Positions 43,614-53,993 are shown, counted from the stretch's first letter. The stretch is 64,000 nucleotides of DNA from Parvibaculum sp. (GCA_030645235.1 JAUSMV010000030.1:1360988-1424987), one strand, 5' to 3'. The notes: a model not told the origin generated them from the sequence alone. Numbers and translations are program-made.

Positions 43614-44360
43614 TCATATGAACGCGGTTTTTAAGTCGGAGCACCGCCTGAGAACCACTTCCGGCTCCATATCATTCGGCACTTCAACAAAGAGTTTCTT
43701 GCCCTGCGGCACCTCATCAGAATTACGCCACCATGCAGATGGCAAAATCTGCCCGTCCTTGTCCCGAAAGATCGCATCAAATCCCTCAGGGACATCAACC
43801 CCGGCGGCCTCTTCACGCAGCAGCAGCACAGATGCACACTGATAATGTTCGGCCACATTGGTCAGCGGCTCCATGAACTCAAGCGCGCGCGGGTCGATTT
43901 CATTGATGCGTATATAGTCGATGCCTTCCCGATAGACTGCCCGCACGAGACCGGTCAATGCCATCGACAGATCATCGAGAGTGTTTTCATCAACTGGTGC
44001 ATCACCCATAAATCGCCGCGCAATCAGACCCGGCCCCGGCAGGGAAAGCGCAATGGGCATTGCGCCTGATCCACCCAGCACCACGTCGATACCCCGGGCC
44101 ACATAGCCTGCGAGAGCGGATCCGCTCACAAAATCTTCGATCGCCTCAACGTCGTTACCGACTGAAACAGCCGGTGACTTTTCCAGCAATGCGTCCATTG
44201 CCGCATCAATGCTGATCTCTATCAATTTGAGTTTCAACAAAGACGCCAGCTCACGATGAAACAACCCGAGCTCCTCAGGTTTTGTCCATGGATTTTCGCC
44301 GCCCCGCAAAACCGCTTGGCCAAACGCCATGCCATCGACCCAACAGGAAGGGACCAACAT
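43614..44360 (-). CDS. Unknown protein, candidate small (epsilon-like) subunit of the ketone carboxylase
   Basis: 248 residues, soluble, with no signal peptide. I recognise no catalytic motif. It contains a helical N terminus (HRELASLLKLKLIEIS), a glycine-rich stretch (VLGGSGAMPIALSLPGPGL) and a possible nucleotide-fold pattern, unproven. It starts three bases after the HyuB-like gene ends, so it is translationally coupled. In the acetophenone carboxylase operon the fifth gene encodes a small subunit unrelated to the others. Position and size argue for an equivalent, not sequence. Confidence 0.55.
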   Translation of the reverse strand: MLVPSCWVDGMAFGQAVLRGGENPWTKPEELGLFHRELASLLKLKLIEISIDAAMDALLEKSPAVSVGNDVEAIEDFVSGSALAGYVARGIDVVLGGSGAMPIALSLPGPGLIARRFMGDAPVDENTLDDLSMALTGLVRAVYREGIDYIRINEIDPRALEFMEPLTNVAEHYQCASVLLLREEAAGVDVPEGFDAIFRDKDGQILPSAWWRNSDEVPQGKKLFVEVPNDMEPEVVLRRCSDLKTAFI

Positions 44361-44363
44361 CGG

Positions 44364-46619
44364 TCAGGCCCGGCCTTTGGCGCCATGCAATGCCGCCAAC
44401 TCTGCCTGGAGTTTATCGATCTTCACCTGCAACGGGTTTGCCATTACAACCGGCGGGTTCACCTGAGCCGCAGGATGCAATTTGTCAGGCGATCCGGCAT
44501 GCACCATCGTCCTGTCATCCCAGGAGCCATAGTAAGGCACTTTCGCCGAGGGCTTCGATTTCACCCAGTCGGCGACAAAATCCTTGTAGGGCTTACTTCT
44601 GGCAATACGCTCACGCCGTGCTTCATCGCGCGCTGCCTTTGTCGCCTCGCTGTCGACACGCAATGTCGTTTTGTCGTAGACGACGCGATAGATACGCCAT
44701 GCAACATCGTGAGAGATCAGCTTTTCGTCCATATCGCGCATTACATCTTCCGGTTTGCGATCAAGCGGATCGCCGAAGCCACCGCCCGTTCCCTGTGCAA
44801 TCATGTAAAGCTCGCCCCGTTGCGCCAATGTGTAGCCGAGAAACATCGGATGCGTGCTGTAGACAGCATCGGCGAAGGGCCGCTCGTTCATCAATTCCTC
44901 AATCGAATAACGAAACGACCCCGGATTGGTCTTCAGAATATCGAAGACATCGATATTCTGGATGCGCGCCAAAGGATAGGTCGGGCATCCGTACCCTCCA
45001 AAGAGACCCGGCACGTTCGGGAACTTGGCTCCCATCGCAGTCAGCATGAAGCCAAAGGCGGGACTGTCCCGCATGGCCAGGATCATCTGGTAGCCCATGC
45101 CGCCACGATGAGCGCCAAAACCCTGATTGTCCGTCATCATCTTCTTTGAAACGATCTGGATGAAGGGCACTTCTTCTTCAATGAATTCCTGTTCGCCCAG
45201 ATCGGACATGGTCGCAAAGATAGGGGCACACCCGTGCTGACCATCGCGGTCTGCCAATGCACCGCCGCCCATGCCGTTGATATCGGCGCAGACATTGCCC
45301 ACCATTTCACCGTGCTGGGTCAGGCCGCCAAACAAGAACGTGTTGATCATATTGAACCATGGAGCAACGACGCGGGTGTATTTATGCGGATTGCTGTAGA
45401 TGAATTTCATCACCGCAACCTGCGCGGCGCTCCAGGCAGTGAACACGGTCATCATGGATTGGGCGCTGGGGGTGCCAAAGCCGGGTTTGAGAACTGATGG
45501 ATTGTCAAAAATGAATGTCATCGGCGCTAACACGCCCTGATTTCGCGGAATATCCGGCCAGAGGAATGTCAGAAAGAGTTGCGCCAACATGCCTTTGACG
45601 GTGACATCAAGGCTGTTGTTGGAACGATTGGTGAATTCCGGACTCGATCCGCGATAGTCGAGAATAAGCTCGTCGCCTTTCTTGGTCATTTCCAGATTAA
45701 TCTTGATCTGGACATTTTCGCGCAGGGTGCCATCCGTCCACCATGCGTGACGCACTGTGCCATCGGGCCATTCCTGAAGCCTGCGACGCACCTCAGCATC
45801 CGTATCTTCCAAATTCATGCGAAGGGAAGCTACTACGGCTTCGACGCCATATTCCGCGATCGCCTCGTGAATACGTGTTTCGATGCGACGGCAGACATAC
45901 ATCTTCACCTTCATGTCTGAGTATTGAAGTTTGGGTTCACGCACCGAGTTCTGAAGAAATGTCACCAGATCGCGCCGAAGTTGATAGTTTTCGGCCACTT
46001 TGAACGGAGACATTTTGAGACCTTCATCCCAAATTTGTTCGGCGAGTGAGGGCATACCACCCGGCTCGATGGCACCGTTTTCTCCCTCGTGAACTGTCGC
46101 TCCCGCCCATGCGACGAGGGCGCCGTCATGAAAAACAGGCATCATCATGGATTGATCGGTATTGTGGGCCTGTCCGTAGCGGGCATCATTGACGATAAAC
46201 ACATCGCCCTGCTTTACGCCGACGCTTGTGTCACCGGTCCAGTACTTATTGATGAATTTGATTGGGTATTGGACAAGGTTGCAAAAAATTACAACACCGC
46301 CCGAACTCGCAAGGCTCAAGTCACCACTCGCCGTATAGACCGCAGAAACGCAGTCTCCCCATTTGGCTCCAGGGGCCGCGCCCATATTTTCGAGCATGTC
46401 GTAGCTCTCATTGACGCCCGCCAGCAACCGTTCACGCACAATCTCGAGGCGCACGGGATCGTTCTCCTTCGCAATGCACTGATCTTCATAAGCGGTGCGT
46501 CGCTCGAGGCCATGATTGTTCATGATCTCGGGATCCGGAGCCAGATAGAGGTTCGTCTCGCTCAGAAATTTAGCGGCAGCGGAAGGACTCGCGTTTGAAA
46601 TATCCATGTCGTTACCCAT
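44364..46619 (-). CDS. Hydantoinase B/oxoprolinase-family carboxylase subunit
   Basis: 751 residues. HyuB-type features include GDVFIVNDARYGQAHNTDQ, VVAPWFNMINTFLFGG and QGTGGGFGDPLDRKPEDV, with the C-terminal GGGFGDP conserved in this family. Members are subunits of ATP-dependent amidohydrolases and of acetone/acetophenone carboxylases. The gene is coupled to HyuA-like and zinc-ribbon genes, and presence of the latter points to a ketone carboxylase. GGGAGG six bases before the ATG. Confidence 0.88.
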   Translation of the reverse strand: MGNDMDISNASPSAAAKFLSETNLYLAPDPEIMNNHGLERRTAYEDQCIAKENDPVRLEIVRERLLAGVNESYDMLENMGAAPGAKWGDCVSAVYTASGDLSLASSGGVVIFCNLVQYPIKFINKYWTGDTSVGVKQGDVFIVNDARYGQAHNTDQSMMMPVFHDGALVAWAGATVHEGENGAIEPGGMPSLAEQIWDEGLKMSPFKVAENYQLRRDLVTFLQNSVREPKLQYSDMKVKMYVCRRIETRIHEAIAEYGVEAVVASLRMNLEDTDAEVRRRLQEWPDGTVRHAWWTDGTLRENVQIKINLEMTKKGDELILDYRGSSPEFTNRSNNSLDVTVKGMLAQLFLTFLWPDIPRNQGVLAPMTFIFDNPSVLKPGFGTPSAQSMMTVFTAWSAAQVAVMKFIYSNPHKYTRVVAPWFNMINTFLFGGLTQHGEMVGNVCADINGMGGGALADRDGQHGCAPIFATMSDLGEQEFIEEEVPFIQIVSKKMMTDNQGFGAHRGGMGYQMILAMRDSPAFGFMLTAMGAKFPNVPGLFGGYGCPTYPLARIQNIDVFDILKTNPGSFRYSIEELMNERPFADAVYSTHPMFLGYTLAQRGELYMIAQGTGGGFGDPLDRKPEDVMRDMDEKLISHDVAWRIYRVVYDKTTLRVDSEATKAARDEARRERIARSKPYKDFVADWVKSKPSAKVPYYGSWDDRTMVHAGSPDKLHPAAQVNPPVVMANPLQVKIDKLQAELAALHGAKGRA

Positions 46620-46637
46620 GAAGGCCTCCCGATTTTT

Positions 46638-48773
46638 CTATTTAATTTTTTCAAAGAGGCCGCTGCCGAAGCGACCAATGCGCAGACGCCAACCCGGTTC
46701 GACCAGATATGTGGTGGACGGCGAGATCACGACGGCGGGTGCTGACACCACAGCTCCGAAGGACAAGTGGCTCAATTCGTGAAACGATGTCTCTATCGGT
46801 TCGTCATGCCCGACGAAATGGCAATTTCGCTTGAGCGTGGCTTCACCTGCTGGCTTCAGATCACTGTCATTCGGCAACACATCCTTCAGCTTCAGAGGCG
46901 ACATTCCAGAATATGAAGCGACGCGAATAGTATTGATGCGAATGCCAGCTTCTGGCGCCTGGCTGCCTTCACCGTAGCGGCGTCCGTAGTCTTTCGAAAA
47001 CGTCTCAATCAAAGCCATCATGTCGTCGGACGTCGAAATGCGCGTCGTACTGGAAATCACCGCCGTTTGCGCAAGCTGATTGCCATAGCGCATGTCCAGT
47101 TCAAGTCGATGGGAGATGTCATCGGCGACAATCCCCTGACGCAGCAAATCATCGCGACCTGCCGATTCCAACTGCTCCACAATAGCGTTCAGGCTATCAA
47201 AGTCTGAAAAGAGGGAGCGGGTGTTTGAATCATATAGCGAGAGATAGACCGAACGTTCGTGAATATGCATCTGGTCCATATTGCCCGCGCCGATGGCGGA
47301 GAAGATGGCGCTGAACGGTGGCACCATGATGCGCTCCACGCCCAACACCGATGCGATGCCGCATGCGTGCAGCGGACCATTGCCGCCATATGCAAGAATG
47401 GTGAAATGCCGCGGCTCATAGCCGCGCATTCGCAACTCCTGCGCAATGCCGTTGGCCATGTCATTATCGACCTTCTGGCGGACGAGTTTCGCCGCTTCGA
47501 TCATGCCAATGCCAAGAGGCGTTGCCAGTTCCTTTTCAATGGCGCGTTCTGCACGGCGCTCGTTGAGGGCAATCGCGCCGTCGGCGTAACGGTCGGCAAG
47601 GAGAAAACCGAGCACCAAATCAGCATCCGTAACTGTGGGTTCACGCCCGCCCCTATTGTAACAAGCCGGTCCCGGATCGGAGCCGGCACTTTCGGGACCC
47701 ACGGCGACAGCCCGGCGCAACCGGTCATATTTGGCAATTGATCCGCCGCCGGCGCCTAACGTCACAAGATGGACCATCGGGATGTTGACCAGCCAACGGT
47801 CGATGACGGGGTTGAAGTCGTAGAATTTGACGCCGCCCTTGACCACCAAACCAATGTCAAACGATGTGCCGCCCATATCTGTGCAAACGACGTTACCGAG
47901 ATCGGATTCACTGGCCAGATGTTCTGAGGCGTGAATGCCCGCAACGGGACCTGAATGAATTGTCTGCAAGGCATCCGTCGAATTCAACTGCGCCATGCCA
48001 CCGGAGTTGTGAATCACCAGCATCGGCTTTTGATAGCCATTGTCGCGCAGATTTAGCTCAAGCGTTGAAAGCCCGTGGTACATGGCGTTGTGCAGGAAGG
48101 CATCGAGAATAGCCGAAGATGTGCGCGCATATTCACCTTTGCGGCCACCCACCAGATGCGACAGGATGATCGGTGCTGAACCCAAAAGATGCTCGGGAAA
48201 CTCTTCCCGGATTATCTCTTCGACATAAAGTTCATGTTCTGGATGCACCACAGCATTGACGAGCGACACCACGAAGGCCTGCACGCCGTTATCGACGAGC
48301 GCGCGCACCTGAGCACGCACATCCTCGTCATCGATCATCATCAGAACCTCACCGGTTTCGGCGACGCGTTCTCTAATGCCAACAATCATCTGCACCGGCA
48401 CAATCGGCTCGGGCCGCTCTGCCATCGGCAGATCGCGGCGGAGCCTGTCCGGCAAGCCCTCGCCATAGCCGCGCCCGCGGCTCAACGGCACCATGGCTTC
48501 AAAGCCAGCCGTCGTGATAAGGCCGACGCGCGGACCACGGCGCTCGATCAGTGCATTTGTGCCAAGCGTTGTCGCATAGCGGACACTGTCCACTTCCCGC
48601 ATCACCTGCTCAAGACCGAGGCCAAGCTGCTCATAGGCTATTTTCAACGACGCATTGAACCCGAGCGCGAGGTTTTGGTGCGTTGTCAGCGCCTTGGCCT
48701 CGACATAGTTGCCGTCCCATACCAGCGAGCAGTCTGTGAACGTGCCTCCAATATCAACCGATACGCGTCTCAT
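46638..48773 (-). CDS. Hydantoinase A-family carboxylase subunit, second copy
   Basis: 711 residues. The N-terminal phosphate-binding loop SVDIGGTFTDCSLVW and a second ATPase-type motif (VCTDMGGTSFDIGLVVKGG) belong to the ASKHA fold, so it should bind ATP. The C terminus ends PSTTYLVEPGWRLRIG, as in HyuA proteins. In acetophenone carboxylase two different HyuA-like subunits activate ketone and bicarbonate by phosphorylation. AGGGAG precedes the ATG. Confidence 0.88.
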   Translation of the reverse strand: MRRVSVDIGGTFTDCSLVWDGNYVEAKALTTHQNLALGFNASLKIAYEQLGLGLEQVMREVDSVRYATTLGTNALIERRGPRVGLITTAGFEAMVPLSRGRGYGEGLPDRLRRDLPMAERPEPIVPVQMIVGIRERVAETGEVLMMIDDEDVRAQVRALVDNGVQAFVVSLVNAVVHPEHELYVEEIIREEFPEHLLGSAPIILSHLVGGRKGEYARTSSAILDAFLHNAMYHGLSTLELNLRDNGYQKPMLVIHNSGGMAQLNSTDALQTIHSGPVAGIHASEHLASESDLGNVVCTDMGGTSFDIGLVVKGGVKFYDFNPVIDRWLVNIPMVHLVTLGAGGGSIAKYDRLRRAVAVGPESAGSDPGPACYNRGGREPTVTDADLVLGFLLADRYADGAIALNERRAERAIEKELATPLGIGMIEAAKLVRQKVDNDMANGIAQELRMRGYEPRHFTILAYGGNGPLHACGIASVLGVERIMVPPFSAIFSAIGAGNMDQMHIHERSVYLSLYDSNTRSLFSDFDSLNAIVEQLESAGRDDLLRQGIVADDISHRLELDMRYGNQLAQTAVISSTTRISTSDDMMALIETFSKDYGRRYGEGSQAPEAGIRINTIRVASYSGMSPLKLKDVLPNDSDLKPAGEATLKRNCHFVGHDEPIETSFHELSHLSFGAVVSAPAVVISPSTTYLVEPGWRLRIGRFGSGLFEKIK

Positions 48774-48808
48774 AAAATCTCCCTGATCTCGTTTTGATCA
48801 ATGACCGG

Positions 48809-49204
48809 TCAATGTGTATGAGTAAGGGGTGTGACATCGGGGCCGAGCACCGCCGCAGTCAATGGTTCCCGCTCTGCCCATTGCGCCTTCAAGGCATCAA
48901 TATCGAGCTCGATATCAAAGGCGGGCGGATGGCCCGGCGGCAGATATTCAACTTCGGCCAAATGTCCGCAGTTCGGGCAGCAATATTCGAGAATGCGGCA
49001 CCAGTCGGCGTCGGGCGCGAAGGTAAAGTCATATTTTTCCTGATCGAGAATGGGCGCATGAATATCCTGCGGCAGCCGCTCCTGCACCAGCAGACCTGTC
49101 TTGTAGTTTCCCCGGGCCGGACCGAGGTTGTGATTGCAATTTGAACATTCCCAGACTTCATGCGTCAGATCGATGTTCAGCGCCGCAGTTACGAAAACTT
49201 TCAT
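48809..49204 (-). CDS. Acetone carboxylase gamma-type zinc subunit
   Basis: 131 residues. The two metal-binding clusters ECSNCNHNLG and EYCCPNCGHLAE form a zinc-ribbon site like that in acetone/acetophenone carboxylase small subunits. The presence of this subunit separates ketone carboxylases from ordinary hydantoinases and oxoprolinases. It sits between two HyuA-like genes. GGAG nearby precedes the ATG. Confidence 0.85.
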   Translation of the reverse strand: MKVFVTAALNIDLTHEVWECSNCNHNLGPARGNYKTGLLVQERLPQDIHAPILDQEKYDFTFAPDADWCRILEYCCPNCGHLAEVEYLPPGHPPAFDIELDIDALKAQWAEREPLTAAVLGPDVTPLTHTH

Positions 49205-49214
49205 CTGTATCTCC

Positions 49215-51137
49215 TCAGCGTCGCAAAAAGATGTCGTGATTTTCGCTGATCGAAAAACGCCAGCCCGGCCTCACATAGGTCGTGAAGAACTCTTCCTCGA
49301 CAAGGCAAGGCCCATCAAACCAATCGCCAGGCGAAAGGCTTTCAAGTTTGAAAATCGGCAAGTCATTGCGCCCCGCACGCACGCCGTCGGGCACGGCCTT
49401 GCGCGTTTCTTCACAGCGCGCGCCGGCAAGTTTGATTTTCTCGATTGGCCTTGTTGCCTGCAGTTCGAGCCAGCACTCTGAATTGGCGCGGTCGTGAGTT
49501 CCGTTGAGCGCGCTGCGGACAAAGCCAGAGCCGTTTTTGGTCATCAATGAGTAGCTGAGACGGCATTCGTCCAGAGAAAAGCCTTCCGCCAGCATGCCGC
49601 GTCGCGCCTGTTCGAGCAGATCGGCTTTTGCGCAATCCAGCGCATCATCAACCTGACGCGCCAGTTCCACGACATAGCTGTGCTGGATGTCACTGAACGA
49701 AATGCCGTAAGCGCTGAAGACCGCGGCATATTTGGGGATGAGCACCGTGTTCATGCCCGCCAGTTCCGCCACGCCGCAAGCGCTCATCGGGCCCGCACCG
49801 CCAAATGCCAGAAGGACAGTGTCTTTACTTGTGCTCTTATCAATGCCGAGTTCGCCCGCAATCTTAGCCTGATAGGCCGTCATCATCGCGTCGATCGCCT
49901 GTGTCATGTTGAGCTTCAGGGGATCTCCGACATGCGTCATGATGGATTTTTCCGCGCGTGCGCGATCAAGCAACATCTGCCCGCCGAAATAAGAGGCCGG
50001 GTCAAGAATGCCTTCGACGAGCAAAGCGTCGGTGATCGTTGCCTGCGTGCCGCCGCGTGCGAAACAAGCAGGGCCCGGCACGGAGCCGACACTTTCAGGA
50101 CCAACCTTTACGATGCCATTTTCAGCGCGGATAATTGACCCGCCGCCCGCGCCAATACTCTTTATCTCGGACAGTGAAATAGAAACCGGCGCGCCTTCAA
50201 TTTCGCCAAACTGCTGCCGTTTGACTTCCATCCGATCAAACAACGCGATGTCGGTCGTCGTGCCGCCGATGTCGATTGACACCGCCTGCTCCAGACCGTA
50301 GTGGCGTAGAAGCACCTCTCCGCCGACGACACCGCCTTGCGGGCCGGACGAGTATGTTTTTACAGCGACGGTTTTTGCAACGCGCGTCGAGTTCCCGTCA
50401 TTGCGGAAGATCAGAAGCGGGTTCTTGGCACGATGAATGCGTAGCTTGTTCTCGGCGTTATAGAGAAATTTCTCCATTGCCGGATGCAAGAAAGCATTGA
50501 TGAGACTCGCCCATGCGCGCTGCTCCGGCGTACCCATCTGCGATAGTTCTGCGGAAAAAAGCAACGGCACCGCGCCCAGAAGGTGGCGCGGGAAGGCTCT
50601 GTAAAGAAGGCGTTTTGCGGCCTTTTCATCTTCTGCAACCGTTGCACCCGACAAGGCCACAACAATCCGGTTGGCGCCGTTTGAAACGAGTTTTGACACC
50701 GCCGATACGAGATCAGTGCGACCGTTCCCGCGCCAGTCATGCGGGAGAACACGCACGCGGTCACCAACCAGCGATTCAAAGAGAGACGGTGCGGCATTGA
50801 ATACAAGCGTGTGAAAATTTTCGTCATCTGTCAGAAGCCCGATGCGCGGGCCGATGCGCTGAACGATGGCGTTTGTGCCTTGCGTGGTCGAATAGCGGAT
50901 ATGATCGACCGAGGCCAGAAGTTCTGCCACATCGACTTCGCCGGAAATTTTTTGCGAGAGAGCCTCGAGGCTCTTTATGAAGCACTCTGTCAGATCATGT
51001 GGTGTTGTGATCGTTTTGGTATGAATGGTGGTCACACCATCGGTCGCACAGACGTCAGTGAGCGTGCCGCCATTATCGATACTGATCAGATACCCCAAAA
51101 CGCCCGCCCCCAGTTTGCCGTTTTTCTTGACGCTCAA
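49215..51137 (-). CDS. Hydantoinase A-family carboxylase subunit, first copy
   Basis: 640 residues. ATPase motifs are LISIDNGGTLTDVCATDG and VSIDIGGTTTDIALFD, and AFGGAGPMSACGVAEL matches the ASKHA adenosine site. It is shorter than the other HyuA-like subunit (711). The N-terminal loop reads DNGG where DIGG or DVGG is usual. First gene of the five-gene operon. The assigned start is a TTG and is uncertain; a later start is possible. A site resembling the cluster operator lies 56 bases upstream. Confidence 0.86.
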   Translation of the reverse strand: MSVKKNGKLGAGVLGYLISIDNGGTLTDVCATDGVTTIHTKTITTPHDLTECFIKSLEALSQKISGEVDVAELLASVDHIRYSTTQGTNAIVQRIGPRIGLLTDDENFHTLVFNAAPSLFESLVGDRVRVLPHDWRGNGRTDLVSAVSKLVSNGANRIVVALSGATVAEDEKAAKRLLYRAFPRHLLGAVPLLFSAELSQMGTPEQRAWASLINAFLHPAMEKFLYNAENKLRIHRAKNPLLIFRNDGNSTRVAKTVAVKTYSSGPQGGVVGGEVLLRHYGLEQAVSIDIGGTTTDIALFDRMEVKRQQFGEIEGAPVSISLSEIKSIGAGGGSIIRAENGIVKVGPESVGSVPGPACFARGGTQATITDALLVEGILDPASYFGGQMLLDRARAEKSIMTHVGDPLKLNMTQAIDAMMTAYQAKIAGELGIDKSTSKDTVLLAFGGAGPMSACGVAELAGMNTVLIPKYAAVFSAYGISFSDIQHSYVVELARQVDDALDCAKADLLEQARRGMLAEGFSLDECRLSYSLMTKNGSGFVRSALNGTHDRANSECWLELQATRPIEKIKLAGARCEETRKAVPDGVRAGRNDLPIFKLESLSPGDWFDGPCLVEEEFFTTYVRPGWRFSISENHDIFLRR

Positions 51138-51192
51138 ATCGTGGCGTCATCAGCTTGTACTGGGAATGTGAGCCGGTTCTTGCGCGGCGACC

Positions 51193-51208
51193 CCACCCGA
51201 AAGGATTG
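51193..51208. promoter_or_regulatory. Putative cluster operator E (carboxylase operon)
   Basis: CCACCC-GAAA-GGATTG: a perfect left arm and a right arm differing from GGGTGG at two positions. It lies 56 bases upstream of the carboxylase operon. Weakest of the four sites. Confidence 0.4.
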
Positions 51209-51224
51209 TTACGGATGTTTTAGG

Positions 51225-53993
51225 CTATTCGATCAGACCAAAATGACGGGCCACTGAAACCGCCTGCATCCGGTTTGCAATCTGCAGCTTTTCAAAAATA
51301 TTGCGCAGATGCCATTTGACCGTATTCGTCGACAGCGACAACCGGTCAGCCAGTGCCTTATTGGAAAAGCCGTTGGAGACGAGATGCAATATTATGCGTT
51401 CGCGATCAGTTAGCTGTTCGAAAAGCTGAGGCGAGAACGTGTCCTGATGTGCATTGTCCTCGTCATCGTCCATGGCAACCGGCATGAACTCACCCGCCTC
51501 CGAAAGAAGCCTGTCCAAATAGGCGGAAAGGGCATCCTTCTGCGGCAAGTCGGGGAATTTTGGCAGGGCGGCCCGCGTCTCCTTAAGGAGACGCACGCTC
51601 TGAGGCCCTTCGTCGAGTATCAGGCGAATGAACTGATCTGAAACACCGATATTCAGCACCTCTATCAATGCACGGCGGGCGGCGTTTGTCTGACCTTCGA
51701 TGTTCAGCGACAGGGCGAGCATCAGGTTGAGCTTCATTACACGACGCATGCGACGCTGCAACTTCGCCTTCCGCATTTCAGACTGAAGAAGCCCGCGCGC
51801 CTCGGCGTGTTGACCTGAGTGAATCAGCAGCCGCGCATAAGTGATTGTTCGCGACTCTATTTCTTCGGCATGAAACAGGAAGTCATCATTCCCCTGTTCA
51901 CCCTCACTTGATTCTAGCACAGCAAACCGTGCACGGGCTTTTTCGATGTCACCAACCAGCGTCGCCTGACGAACCAATTCAGATTTGGCGTAGGTCACCA
52001 CGCGCGGCAAATTATAGCGGTGACCGAGATACATGGCCCGGTCGAGGATTTCTTCTGCCTCACGTTCGCGGCCCTGCAACATGGCAATACGTGCTGTCGT
52101 CAGAAACGTGACGGACACGGGATCGACAATGGCCTGTTGTTCGATCAACAGGGAATAATCGTTGAGAAGCATTTCAGCTTCGGAAATGCAATTCTTCTCG
52201 TATAGCGCTTCCGCCAGATAGGCCGCGATCACGGCACCGGCCGCAACGCTCGTCCCGACACCGGATTCGGTTTTGTTCAGGGCGAGCTTCAAACTCTTGA
52301 TCGCCTCATCGTTACGTCCCATACCGCTCAAAACGGCACTGTAAATCCATTCGCAATAGGAGAGACCGAAGAAATTATGCGCTTCGTCATGCAGCGCACG
52401 TGCTTTGGACAGCGTCTCCCGCGCCTCTTCAAGGTGGCTCTTTGCATATTGCCAGAATGCTTTTGCGTTGAGCGCCACTGCATATTCCATGCAGCGGTCC
52501 TCTGTCAGGAGGTTCAGAGTTTCATTGGCGACACGGCCAATGTCGTCGACCTTATCCTGAGCCGCATAGATATAAATGAGGGTGTAGTAGTGAATGCCCC
52601 ATTTTTCAGGTCCGGCATTCTCTTGCTTCAGCATCGCTTCGCGCGCTGTTGCAATACGGATCGCTTTTTGAAACTGACGCCGAAAACCGTAGGCGACAAT
52701 GGCTGCTTTCAGAATCTCTTCGTATTTTTGAATGGTGTCGTCCGAAAGCCGATCAACAAAACGTACGATCAGATCAAGGCGCTCTTCCGTCACAAGGCGG
52801 CCGATGCTGCTGTTCAGAAGTTCAGCCGCATTATCCTGATCCTGCGCTTCCAGATAGTGAACGATTGCATCTTCGGAAAGGCCGTGCGCGGCATACCAGT
52901 CCGCGATCCGCCTCTGACGTTCCAGAATTTCCGGTTCACCCACTTCGCGCCGCAACTTGGTCAGCAGCACCTGACGGAAGACAACGTGGAATCGGTACCA
53001 TTGATGGTCCTGATCAGTGGGCGTCAGAAAGAGACCAAAGTGCTCGATCTCGTCAATACAATGACGGCCATCAGCACGACCCGAAATATGCTCAAGCAAT
53101 TCAGGACAAATGCGTTCCGGCATGCAGGCATCGAGCAATATGCTTTTCATGTCCTCCGACAAATGATCAAAAACGTCGGTCGCCAGAAATTCTACGAGAT
53201 CGGGCGTCACGCCCGTGCTCGGTATGCTTTGCGAGCGCTGAGGACGTCCGCCACGCATGGCCAGACGAATGCATTGAAGCGCTGCTGGCCATCCATCTGT
53301 GTTGCGATGGATTTCATCTATTTCTTCCGCTGTCAGACCGCGGAACTCTTTGAAAAATTCAGCGGTCTCGCTGGCACGAAATCGCAATCCTTCAACGTTG
53401 ACGACCACCGCTTGCTCCCTCAACTGGAGCCGAGGAAGATTAATTGCAGGCAGGATTCTGGTGCCGATGCAAATCTGAACATCCGACGGCAGAACGCGCA
53501 CGAGCTGCGCGATCACCGCTTCAAGTCCGGGATGAGACGCCTGTTCGAAATTGTCGATGACAACAATCATACCCGCTTCGACGCCTTGCGAGGCGTTTAC
53601 GAAATCCTTGACCGAGGCGGGTGCCGCTTCATTTTCGGCAGACAGTACGCCGCCTGCATGTCGCGCCTCCCGCACGGCTTCGCACAGAAGCCGAAGAAAA
53701 TGCGCAGGATCTGAGGAATGGGGTTCAAGATGGATCCAGGCAACCTGACTTCCCTGCGCCACACGATAGGCGCAGTACTGTCGCAACAAAGTCGTCTTTC
53801 CAAAACCCGCCGGGCCCTGCACCAGAATAAGACGAACAGCGGCGTGATTTTTCAACCGGTCAAGCTGCTGCTTGCGAAGAACAAGCATGTTCGTCGTCAT
53901 CCGCCCGGCGGCGGCGCCAACACGACCCTTCTTTGAGGGCACTTTTTCTGCGGCGTGTATTTTTTCACGCCGCGCTCCGCCCATCTTTACCAC
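51225..53993 (-). CDS. MalT-type (LAL) LuxR family ATP-dependent activator
   Basis: 922 residues. The N terminus holds a Walker A P-loop (LVQGPAGFGKTTLLRQ, about residue 58) and a Walker B-like VIDNFEQ. A long helical-repeat sensor region follows (residues 380-800), and the C terminus has a LuxR helix-turn-helix (LTDRERIILHLVSNGFSNKA, SLSTNTVKWHLRNIF). MalT-type proteins bind an inducer plus ATP and activate promoters. It is flanked by the carboxylase operon and a reductase gene in the same orientation. GTG start at 53993 with AGGA; an ATG at 53984 is also possible. Confidence 0.92.
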   Translation of the reverse strand: MVKMGGARREKIHAAEKVPSKKGRVGAAAGRMTTNMLVLRKQQLDRLKNHAAVRLILVQGPAGFGKTTLLRQYCAYRVAQGSQVAWIHLEPHSSDPAHFLRLLCEAVREARHAGGVLSAENEAAPASVKDFVNASQGVEAGMIVVIDNFEQASHPGLEAVIAQLVRVLPSDVQICIGTRILPAINLPRLQLREQAVVVNVEGLRFRASETAEFFKEFRGLTAEEIDEIHRNTDGWPAALQCIRLAMRGGRPQRSQSIPSTGVTPDLVEFLATDVFDHLSEDMKSILLDACMPERICPELLEHISGRADGRHCIDEIEHFGLFLTPTDQDHQWYRFHVVFRQVLLTKLRREVGEPEILERQRRIADWYAAHGLSEDAIVHYLEAQDQDNAAELLNSSIGRLVTEERLDLIVRFVDRLSDDTIQKYEEILKAAIVAYGFRRQFQKAIRIATAREAMLKQENAGPEKWGIHYYTLIYIYAAQDKVDDIGRVANETLNLLTEDRCMEYAVALNAKAFWQYAKSHLEEARETLSKARALHDEAHNFFGLSYCEWIYSAVLSGMGRNDEAIKSLKLALNKTESGVGTSVAAGAVIAAYLAEALYEKNCISEAEMLLNDYSLLIEQQAIVDPVSVTFLTTARIAMLQGREREAEEILDRAMYLGHRYNLPRVVTYAKSELVRQATLVGDIEKARARFAVLESSEGEQGNDDFLFHAEEIESRTITYARLLIHSGQHAEARGLLQSEMRKAKLQRRMRRVMKLNLMLALSLNIEGQTNAARRALIEVLNIGVSDQFIRLILDEGPQSVRLLKETRAALPKFPDLPQKDALSAYLDRLLSEAGEFMPVAMDDDEDNAHQDTFSPQLFEQLTDRERIILHLVSNGFSNKALADRLSLSTNTVKWHLRNIFEKLQIANRMQAVSVARHFGLIE

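Noticed and set aside
44364-51137. Annotation as a hydantoinase or 5-oxoprolinase operon
   Set aside because: The zinc-ribbon gamma-type subunit and neighbouring 3-oxoacid-CoA ligase fit a ketone carboxylase better.
52377-53714. 445-codon plus-strand frame
   Set aside because: Antisense to the MalT-type regulator; shadow of high-GC codon usage.
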